64,000 nt of DNA. Source: Odiellus spinosus (taxonomy: Eukaryota; Arthropoda; Arachnida; Opiliones; Phalangiidae). The notes beneath the pieces are model-generated. The model was not told the origin of the DNA and made no database searches. It was given only the letters and a program-made list of their open reading frames with translations. The translations under genes and the position numbers were made by a program. Shown piece by piece: positions 56,083 to 64,000 of the stretch. The DNA is taken from positions 21,085,728 through 21,149,727 of the forward strand of contig OY987229.1 in NCBI GenBank assembly GCA_963920705.1, given 5' to 3'. The stretch's first letter is position 1. Every line of letters starts with the position of its first letter.

Positions 56083-56642
56083 TAATTTTAAAGAACTAAA
56101 TCTAAAATCATTTACTACACGGATATGTCTTAAAATTAGTTTGAAGAATCATTAAAAAACGCTAGATTTTTCTCTTCACCCTTTAAAATACTCGTAAAGA
56201 TTTATTACAAACGGATCCCCTTGATCCAACTCGGTGTGATAAACTTTAATAGGTCATGAAAAAATATTTCAAAAAATATAAACGTTGAAAAAGCTAACTT
56301 CGTTCGAATATAAACCGAATAAAAAAAATGCCAAACTTGAACCGACTGCTCGATAAGGATTTTGATATCTTTTTTATGCAAAAATCACTGGACAGGTTTT
56401 TGGCCATGTCCCCTTTTGTGATGGGAATATAAGCTTGAATTAATTTAGCGCGAAGACCTTACTTTATTTTTCATTTTTTTTCCTAAAAATTGTTCGATGT
56501 TTCGGAGCCATTTCAACTCCCAAGTCCAACACTGCCTTCTTTTATTTATTTATCGCCTATTGGAATTTGTGGCGGAGGTAAATTTAAAGGGATAGTGTCG
56601 TAAGAAATCTGGCTTAAAAACAAATATGGATTCATATTTGAC
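56083..56642. other. AT-rich non-coding stretch
   Basis: TTTAAAGGGATAGTGTCG at 56584 resembles a family C terminus with its TTAA, but no C arm follows. No gene recognised. Confidence 0.3.
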
Positions 56643-56810
56643 CAGAGGAATAGGAGCGGTTTAAAATGGTAATGCTTTTATTTCCGGCTATGCCGTTAAT
56701 CAGAGGTAAGCGGTGGCATCATCCAATGAGAGACAAATGGAACAGAGGAAATCCCTAAAATGGGGATGATGCCATTCGCCTGTACAAACGAGGAATCTTC
56801 TATTCCTCTG
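56643..56810. mobile_element. Family F inverted-repeat element
   Basis: A 168-bp element with ends CAGAGGAATAGGAG and CTTCTATTCCTCTG, and a strong inner pair GCGGTGGCATCATCC against GGATGATGCCATTCGC. The CAG...CTG ends resemble families A and E, but the flanks (ATTTGAC, GTATCTT) show no 7-bp duplication. Confidence 0.65.
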
Positions 56811-57624
56811 GTATCTTTTGTCCTCTTTGACCTCGTCTAACTGCCCCGCCCCCGTCTTGAATGACCACCCACAAAGTTTTAGGTAACGACAATCGCGTTT
56901 TAGACTGGCCCAGTGAATTTAAATTAAACCAGCAATCTAAGATATTGATTTCTGGAAATGCTATCAGTTTCTCTTTAGCCCACGTCAGGTTAGGTTGAAA
57001 CTGTTGTTCGCGATGTCAAGGAATAAGGGGACCCTTAATTAAATTTACATTTCTCTCTTTCGTAACCCGGAGGTTTTGGTTTTCTCATCGCTCTCGAGTT
57101 TTATTCCGAAGTCGCGAAAGGAGGGCGCATTTTGCTTTCCCCCAAAATAAACTAAATTCAAAGTTTCTTGAACTCTAATCCGAAATAAAAACAAACCTTT
57201 TTGTAAGAGTATCGATTAGAGAAAAATGCACGCAGTTCCGTGGTCTAGGTGACGCCAAATCTCGATGCATTCTGTCTTGACTAATAAAACGTAATAAATA
57301 ATTAATGCAAATTTCACGCAAAATTTCGCTCGTTTAGCTTGTTTGATGTTGTACGTTTAAAATTTGTTTTTCGATATCGTTAATTCCGGTTTATTTATGA
57401 ATTATACATTTGAGGGACCTGTTTTGTAACAACGTTTTGAACTATGACTAGTGAAAATTCCATCCATATTTGAGCGTAAAATATCAATTTTTGGGGATTT
57501 TTTTTTCTTATATAGGGTAATATACGAAATATTCCCACATTTTTAGGTATTGCCACAATAATTATCCATTAATTAGCCCTAAAATATGCAGTCTAGACAA
57601 AGGAATAGGTGGCAATCATTTAAA
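56811..57624. other. Non-coding stretch
   Basis: GC-richer with CpGs at 56820-56900 and 57060-57140. No exon identified. Confidence 0.3.
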
Positions 57625-58250
57625 CCTAATGTCAGGACTAATCTGCGCTAATGTCGAGGGATAATCTGCAATAATGTCGAGGGTTAATCTGCGCTAATGT
57701 CGAGGGTTAATCTGCGCTAATGTCGAGGGTTAATCTGCGCTAATGTCGAGGGTTAATCTGCGCTAATGTCGAGGGTTAATCTGCGCTAATGTCGAGGGTT
57801 AATCTGCGCTAATGTCGAGGGTTAATCTGCGCTAATGTCGAGGGTTAATCTGCGCTAATGTCGAGGGTTAATCTGCGCTAATGTCGAGGGTTAATCTGCG
57901 CTAATGTCGAGGGTTAATCTGCGCTAATGTCGAGGGTTAATCTGCGCTAATGTCGAGGGTTAATCTGCGCTAATGTCGAGGGTTAATCTGCGCTAATGTC
58001 GAGGGCTAATCTGCGCTAATGTCGAGGACTAATCTGCGCTAATGTCGAGGACTAATCTGCGCTAATGTCGAGGACTAATCTGCGCTAATGTCGAGGACTA
58101 ATCTGCGCTAATGTCGAGGACTAATCTGCGCTAATGTCGAGGGATAATCTGCGCTAATGTCGAGGGATAATCTGCAACTAATGTCGGAGCTAATTTGCAA
58201 CTAATGTCGGGATCAAATCTGCGCTAATATCAGGGCTAATCTGTACCCCA
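57625..58250. repeat. Minisatellite 9: 23-bp unit, about 26 copies
   Basis: The unit is TCTGCGCTAATGTCGAGGGT plus TAA. The first part is a near-perfect GGGTTAA block (57670-58000), followed by GGACTAA units and a return to GGGATAA at the right, mirroring the GGGATAA start. The edges are degenerate (CTGCAACTAATGTCGG). Confidence 0.97.
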
Positions 58251-58291
58251 CTTAATCGATACAATTCTGTAAAACTTTAATTGCATAAAAG

Positions 58292-58342
58292 GGACTACGT
58301 ATTTAGTATTGCAAAAGGCTGTAAACAATTACTAAGTTGCGT
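58292..58342 (+). repeat. Family L dispersed repeat, copy 3
   Basis: ACTACGTATTTAGTATTGCA, AAAGGCTGTAAACAATTACT matches the second half of 22517-22585. Confidence 0.45.
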
Positions 58343-59204
58343 ACAGCCAAGTGGTTAATCCCCATCTTAGAAATCTTTAGAACATATAAAAAACCATGGA
58401 ATTTGATAACAGAAAAAAATCAGGGTTTTTCCCAATTTTACTGAATTTTTATCATCTTTTTAAATATTTTACGAACGTAGTAGAAATTGTTAGTTATCAC
58501 GCGTGGTTCTTTGGGGTAAGAACTATATTTCAGCCCCTAAATCATTTTCTTATATAAGATATTTAGGTATAAAGTTGGCCTTAAACGAAAAAGTTTTTTT
58601 AAGGAAGGCAAACAATGCATTATCGTTGAGTTTCGTGTATAATTAGGCGTTTCTCGACTTTCTCGTGAGCAAAATCACGAATTTCTAGCTCTTAAGTACC
58701 CCGTGACGTTCCTCATCCGTAGCAATTTACTCTAAAATCGTTATTTAATTGTCATCTGTCCAGTCAAAAACCCTATATAATGATAGAGAATCAGTTGAAG
58801 TTTTCACTTCTATCTCCATACGACTGCTGTATTTGCATTCCTTGAAATTCTAGGGCAAACTGCAAAGTCTAACTCCAAACGGGTCTGAAAACTCGAGTTA
58901 AAACTTTTAATGTCCAAGACTGCAGGGGTGTTGTTTTTTTTTAAATATCATTGACAAGGTTTTTGACAATTTTCTCACGAACTTGAAACTGTATACTCCC
59001 ATTGAACATAATTTCATTCGATATAATTACCCACTGGTCAGAAATATCCCATTCAGTCGAATCCATCATTTATTACAATACATTCACATAAAATTATTTA
59101 AATCTCTATTTAAAAATAATTGCGAAGTAAATATTAAGAAATACTATGGGGGACATTACGTAAAAATTGATTGTGTTAAATATTAGGACATATGGAGGAT
59201 AATT
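58343..59204. other. AT-rich non-coding stretch
   Basis: No gene recognised; the frame at 58983-59186 is AT-driven. Confidence 0.3.
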
Positions 59205-59310
59205 AGATAAAAATTGCTAGCCTAATCCAATAGTAAAAAAATTACAAATAAATATTAAACGAAAAATAAATTTAAAACTTAACCGGAAAATAGGCTTAGT
59301 TCAATTCATG
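59205..59310 (+). mobile_element. Family C left-arm fragment (C6)
   Basis: AGCCTAATCCAATAGTAAA, AATAAATTTAAAACTTAACC, AAATAGGCTTAGTTCAATTC, ATGGA match the C left arm. No centre or right arm follows. Confidence 0.7.
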
Positions 59311-59535
59311 GATTTCACCAGAACTTCCCATATAATGATTACGGACCAGGCTAAAAAACCTATCCAAATTGTTTTATCTAAAATTGTCGTAACGACAACA
59401 AAAAAACGTTTCTACATTTCAATAGCGCCTCGAGGGCTTTTGTTTTTGCTTATAGTTCAACTCCCTTTAGGAGTCGTAATGTATAATGTAGGTCCAAATT
59501 TTAGGGAAAAAATAACCTCTTAAATAAAGTAAATG

Positions 59536-59873
59536 CAGAAGCCGATGAAACCCTCCTTTGAAGTCTACTACTCTAATGTTCCATATAGCGCTCCTTTCTG
59601 TATGGGTAAAATTCCCAATTTTACGAGATCGGAGGGGTCCTACTTCATACCCCCTGTCTACGGAAAATTGGAAATTCTCTCTCTCCACAAACGACGACGT
59701 TTTTTTTAACGAACTCCAAGGCTGCTAGAGATATTCGCTCGACGAACTCCCGCTCCGAAAATATCTACCGTTAGGAGGCGTACGAATCGCGCTTTTTGAG
59801 ACTAACCCATACAGAGAGGGGTAAACAAGACCCGGGAGTAATAGACTTCAAAGGAGGGTTTCATCGGCTTCTG
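59536..59873 (-). mobile_element. Family A MITE, copy 11
   Basis: A 338-bp minus-orientation copy. Perfect 7-bp duplication GTAAATG at 59529-59535 and 59874-59880. Confidence 0.95.
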
Positions 59874-59880
59874 GTAAATG

Positions 59881-60219
59881 GAATAGTTTTCCCGAAATGA
59901 AATTTTTGGAGTTTATAGAGACACAAATCGATGCCCTCATTTCTCGGGATTTTTCCCGCTTTCACCACATCATCTCGAAGACGTTAAAAGTAAGACATTT
60001 TTTAGTTTAAAAATGATGTAATTAGATTATAAAATGAATTGAAAATAGCGCTCGAGGGAAATACACTAGAATCATTTTTGAAATTTCAATTCACGTTTCA
60101 TTATATATAAATTTGATGGAGCTCAAAAAAAGCTTTTAAGAATAATTAAGGAATTTTATTCCAAAAGTTCGTGACTTATTGCAAAGACGTAATTATCACA
60201 AAATGGTTCGATATTTGTT
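59881..60219. other. AT-rich non-coding stretch
   Basis: No gene or repeat recognised. Confidence 0.3.
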
Positions 60220-60488
60220 ATACTCTCTTCAGACGAGGCATAATTAACCAAGGTTTAATCAGATTTAAACGAGATTTCAAAAAATCTCGGTTAATTGTCA
60301 TTAAACCTCGGTTAAATCTGATTAAACCGGCTAGTTCTGCCTCGTCTGAAAAGGAATACACTTTTCAGACGAGGCCTAATTAACCAAGGTTTAATCATAT
60401 TTAACTGAGGTTTATTGAACTGACAAGCCTATGTAAACCTCGGTTTTTGATTAAACCGGCTAATTGCGCTTCGTCTGAAGAGAGTATT
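60220..60488. mobile_element. Two tandem foldback units in one palindromic frame
   Basis: Unit 1 (60229-60350) and unit 2 (60364-60479) each run TTCAGACGAGGC...AATTAACC...GGTTTAATC to GATTAAACCGGCTA...GTCTGAA. They are joined by a short AAGGAATACACTT spacer. The outermost bases extend the inverted match (ATACTCTCTTCAGACG against CGTCTGAAGAGAGTAT), so the pair may have moved as one composite unit. Confidence 0.85.
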
Positions 60489-60610
60489 AGGCTTAAAAAC
60501 TCGGTCGGAGTTTGCAATGAAGTTTAACATAGTGTATCTACCTTTGCGTTTAAATTTTAGCGTTCACGACAGACAGACGTACTTAAAGAATTATATATTT
60601 TTATATTTGG
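60487..60610 (+). repeat. Family M dispersed repeat, copy 2
   Basis: AAAACTCGG, CGGAGTTTGCAATGAAGTTT, TTTTAGCGTTCACGACAGAC and AGACGTACTTA match 43945-44075. It starts at the right end of the tandem foldbacks. Confidence 0.6.
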
Positions 60611-60649
60611 GTTATCTGATTTGAACGATAAGATCATTTGTAGAAATTC

Positions 60650-60796
60650 AGGTATAGTCCCAATTGATCGACTTTTAAGTGATCGAAACCAGTTTTTTTT
60701 TGGATTAAATGATCGAAATATTTATAGGTTAGGTTAGGTTAGGTTAGTTTTTTAACTCAATCGATCATATGAAATTCGACCATTTCGACCCAAATC
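60650..60796 (-). repeat. Family G dispersed repeat, copy 3
   Basis: Reverse complement of 48331-48461 along its length, with GTCCCAATTGATCGACTTTT, AAGTGATCGAAACCAG, (TTAGG)4 at 60726-60746, CTCAATCGATCATATGAAAT and CATTTCGACCCAAAT. No minisatellite adjoins this copy. Confidence 0.9.
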
Positions 60797-61494
60797 GAAA
60801 TTCAGGCTTCATTCTCAATTTTAAAAATATCCCATTTTTAAATTTTACTCAAACTGTTGGGTGCATGGGTAGATTTTGATCATAATGTAACCCCCCAAAC
60901 TTTTACCATTTTTTTTCTTTTCGATACAACGGGGCGACCCATCTCTCAACGCTGAACGCTCGGAACGGCAATAATTGCAATTAATTCCAATTTAGCGTCC
61001 TCAAAAACGATTATATCATCGAAATCTTTCCTTTAGGTTTTAATATCGCGTAAGCTAAAGGCGATCGGTGAAAGGGATTTTTTGTTTAAGAACTTTGAAA
61101 TATATCTATAAAGAAGAATGCCCGGCAGGTTGAAGCGTCAGGTGCATATAAAAATGTCTTTACGCCATTCCAAAATATAATGTAGACCACAGAATTAAAA
61201 AAATATATATATAGATAAAAAATCCCCAGGCCAGAAAGGGCAAGTCTTGTCCTTCAAAGACATATCATAGTGACCATTAGGAGGTCATTGGGATTCTGTA
61301 GTCGAAGAGTTATTCACTCGAAAAATTAGGTGTACAAAACCACGCTTATTTATTAACTGATTAATTAAATTCTATTAAATCCACAGTAATAGCGACTAAT
61401 TACCAAGAATTTTAAGAAAGTTTTTTTAATCTAAATTTTATTTAAAAGGATACAAAATTAAACCTCATAATTTCGTGTATGTATATATATATAT
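60797..61494. other. AT-rich non-coding stretch
   Basis: A TA dinucleotide run at 61482-61499, next to family A copy 12. No gene recognised. Confidence 0.3.
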
Positions 61495-61501
61495 ATATAA
61501 A

Positions 61502-61841
61502 CAGAAGCCGATGAAACCCTCCTTTGAAGTCTATTACTCCCTGGTCTTGTCTACCCCTCTCTGTATGGGTTAGTTTCAAAAAGCGCGATTCGTACGCCTC
61601 CTAACGGTAGATATTTTCGGAGCGGGAGTTCGTCGAGCGAATATCTCTAGCAGCCTCGGAGTTCGTCAAAAAAACGTCGTCGTTTGTGGAGAGAGAGAGA
61701 ATTTCCAATTTTCCGTAGACAGGGGGTATGAAGTAGGACCCCCTCCGATCTCGTAAAATTGGGAATTTTACCCATACAGAGAGGAGCGCTATATCGAACG
61801 TTAGAGTAGTAGACTTCAAAGGAGGGTTTCATCTACTTCTG
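61502..61841 (+). mobile_element. Family A MITE, copy 12
   Basis: A 340-bp copy with the TCTAC right-end variant. Perfect 7-bp duplication ATATAAA at 61495-61501 and 61842-61848. It shares ATCGAACGTTAGAG with copy 9, where other copies have ATGGAACATTAGAG. Confidence 0.95.
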
Positions 61842-62301
61842 ATATAAACTAGTCTCGCCTTAAAAATAATATCACGAAACATTCAGGAGACTTGTTCTTT
61901 AAGGGGAGTGAAAAAACCGAAGGTAAAAATTCCTGAGTGGCGAGCGAACTTAGGGAGAGGATAAAAAAATTTACTATGTTATGTGCAAAATGCGTTTAAG
62001 CCAACAGGCAAAAAAAAAAAAAAAAAATGTTCTTACCAAGCAGTCATATTTTAAGTTAAGGAACAGGTTAGCTAACACGCGATCGAATGTTTTTAAGAGG
62101 CAGGGTGATACGAGAGAAGATTGATTAGAGAATTTATTGAACATTGTATAATAATTTACGAAGATACTCTGTGTGATGGTAATCTTTAATTTTTGATGTA
62201 TAGTCCGACGTTACGCCATTCCGTATAACTATTCCTATTACTATTTTACTTAATCTTGTAAGAAGATTGTATGTAAAATGTCTAAGTTTCCTTGCTAAAC
62301 G
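61842..62301. other. Non-coding stretch
   Basis: An A run at 62011-62027. No gene recognised. Confidence 0.3.
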
Positions 62302-63405
62302 CCTCCCCCGATCGAGAAACGCGTCTCGAAGTTAATCCCCCGATCGAGAAACGCGTCTCGAAGTTAATCCCCCGATCGAGAAACGCGTCTCGAAGTTAAT
62401 CCCCCGATCGAGAAACGCGTCTCGAAGTTAATCCCCCGATCGAGAAACGCGTCTCGAAGTTAATCCCCCGATCGAGAAACGCGTCTCGAAGTTACCCCCC
62501 GATCGAGAAACGCGTCTCGAAGTTACCCCCCGATCGAGAAACGCGTTTCGAAGTTACCCCCCGATCGAGAAACGCGTTTCGAAGTTACCCCCCGATCGAG
62601 AAACGCGTTTCGAAGTTACCCCCCGATCGAGAAACGCGTTTCGAAGTTACCCCCGATCGAGAAACGCGTTTCGAAGTTACCCCCCGATCGAGAAACGCGT
62701 CTCGAAGTTACCCCCCGATGGAAAAACGCGTCTCGAAGTTACCCCCCGATGGAGAAACGCGTCTCGAAGTTACCCCCCGATGGAGAAACGCGTCTCGAAG
62801 TTACCCCCCGATGGAGAAACGCGTCTCGAAGTTACCCCCCGATGGAGAAACGCGTCTCGAAGTTACCCCCCGATGGAGAAACGCGTCTCGAAGTTACCCC
62901 CCGATGGAGAAACGCGTCTCGAAGTTACCCCCCGATGGAGAAACGCGTCTCGAAGTTACCCCCCCGATGGAGAAACGCGTTTCGAAGTTACCCCCCCGAT
63001 CGAGAAACGCGTTTCGAAGTTACCCCCCCGATCGAGAAACGCGTTTCGAAGTTACCCCCCCGATCGAGAAACGCGTTTCGAAGTTACCCCCCCGATCGAG
63101 AAACGCGTTTCGAAGTTACCCCCCCGATCGAGAAACGCGTTTCGAAGTTACCCCCCCGATCGAGAAACGCGTTTCGAAGTTACCCCCCGATCGAGAAACG
63201 CGTTTCGAAGTTACCCCCCCGATCGAGAAACGCGTTTCGAAGTTACCCCCCCCCCCGATCGAGAAACGCGTTTCGAAGTTACCCCCCCCGATCGAGAAAC
63301 GCGTTTCGAAGTTACCCCCCCGATCGAGAAACGCGTTTCGAAGTTACCCCCCCGATCGAGAAACGCGTTTCGAAGTTACCCCCCCGATCGAGAAACGCGT
63401 CTGCA
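62302..63405. repeat. Minisatellite 10: CpG-rich 31-34-bp unit, about 35 copies
   Basis: The unit is CGATCGAGAAACGCGTTTCG plus AAGTTACCCCC. Blocks: TAATCCCC with GTCTCG (62302-62485), TACCCC with GTTTCG (to about 62690), CGATGGAG with GTCTCG (62710-62965), then CGATCGAG with GTTTCG and a C tract of six to about eleven (to 63405). The GTTTCG form contains the perfect 12-base dyad GAAACGCGTTTC. Three open plus-strand frames of about 230 codons are artefacts of the repeat. Confidence 0.98.
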
Positions 63406-64000
63406 AGTTACTTCCTCGCGAATGACGTGTCTCGAATTTGATGCGTTAGGTTTGATAAAATGACAAGCTTAATTACAATCCAGGTATGATTTAACGATCC
63501 GCCATTCACCAGTTTGCAACTCTGAGATGGTGGGCCTGAGAAACGAACATAAAATTAACAATAAATTGAATAATTGCTAAAAAATAATATTATCGTTGTC
63601 TTATCATGAATATTAATATTCTTGCGTGATATATTCGATTTTATCACGTGATTCTTGGAGAGATAAGGGGTATGTGAAATCGCAGGTGTAGCAGCTTCGG
63701 CCACGCGTTAGTCATTTCCATTTTTTCTATACATACACGTTTGTAATGGTTCTCTAATTTGCATTTTAATTAGGTTGGGTGTGTTTGGGTTTTCCTCTTT
63801 TTTTTTTTTTTTTCGAGTAGGACGCGTGTCGAGAAATGAAGATTACTATCTTTCGTTACATTACTTGACAACACCAATTCATCATATTCTCGTTTGCAGT
63901 ATTTTTACTATAACTTAAAATAATGTTTGCCCTTTTAACCTCACAAGCGACACTTTTTCATTAATTTATTTTTGGGGATTAAAACATTTTCAAGTAATTG
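63406..64000. other. AT-rich non-coding end of window
   Basis: A T homopolymer at 63800-63813. No gene or repeat recognised. Confidence 0.3.

Noticed and set aside
56643-56810. Family F as a fifth 7-bp-duplication family
   Set aside because: The ends look right, but the flanks ATTTGAC and GTATCTT do not match, so it is not counted.
7068-61841. Recurrent frames beginning MKPSFEVYYS in family A
   Set aside because: They occur in every family A copy on either strand, are broken by small indels between copies, and overlap frames in other phases. They are by-products of the MITE, not a domesticated gene.
62718-63463. Three overlapping plus-strand frames of about 230 codons
   Set aside because: They are the same repeat read in three frames; C-tract length changes shift between them. 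Not coding.
1-64000. tRNA and rRNA genes
   Set aside because: I scanned by eye for B-box words (GGTTCGANNCC) and rRNA landmarks and found none that fold into a cloverleaf or match. A covariance-model search would be decisive.

Overview
The window looks like AT-rich, repeat-dense, largely non-coding DNA from an invertebrate animal nuclear genome. CpG is not visibly depleted. Two places carry short interstitial (TTAGG)n runs (48379-48396 as CCTAA; 60726-60746), a motif common in arthropod genomes. I therefore lean to an arthropod, perhaps an insect, with low confidence. Nothing looks bacterial or viral: there are no operons and no long open frames outside tandem repeats.

Gene content is minimal. 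A plausible terminal coding exon lies at 41-188 (+), after a splice-acceptor-like tract. A plausible first coding exon lies at 4259-4417 (+), with a strong Kozak context and a donor-like GTTAGT. I recognise neither product. A weaker exon candidate is at 34971-35091. CpG-richer, promoter-like stretches lie at 1040-2290, 31340-31700, 51062-51593 and 53860-54260; the last holds a perfect RFX-type X-box dyad.

Most of the window is two kinds of repeat. (1) Short non-autonomous inverted-repeat elements (MITE-like). Family A has twelve copies of about 337 bp with CAGAAG...CTTCTG ends; nine have perfect 7-bp target duplications and one has 6/7. Families B (three copies), E (one) and I (two) have unrelated interiors but also CAA/CAG...TTG/CTG ends and 7-bp duplications. 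Family C uses TTAA. Families D and F, a 1.4-kb foldback and a pair of tandem foldbacks complete the set. Family letters A-Q are mine. (2) At least ten minisatellite arrays with 23-39 bp units, together about 9.5 kb, near 5.5, 11.1, 19.3, 20.9, 36.4, 40.1, 47.6, 53.0, 57.6 and 62.3 kb. Two have units matching parts of adjacent dispersed repeats, which suggests how they arose.

Layout: 0-5.4 kb, two candidate exons, a compact C element and B1. 5.5-10 kb, a 30-bp minisatellite with its likely parent repeat, then A1, B2 and C fragments. 11-18 kb, an AT-rich minisatellite, A2-A4, the D palindrome and a large foldback. 19-30 kb, two arrays, A5-A8, E and two I copies. 30-36 kb, sparse repeats and possible regulatory DNA. 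36.4-40.6 kb, a 2.5-kb 23-bp array and a 35-bp array. 41-54 kb, A9, A10, a B copy nested in C, GATC-containing arrays and the X-box region. 54-64 kb, palindromes, two CpG-containing arrays, A11 and A12.

All comparisons were made by eye; identities, copy numbers and array edges are approximate.
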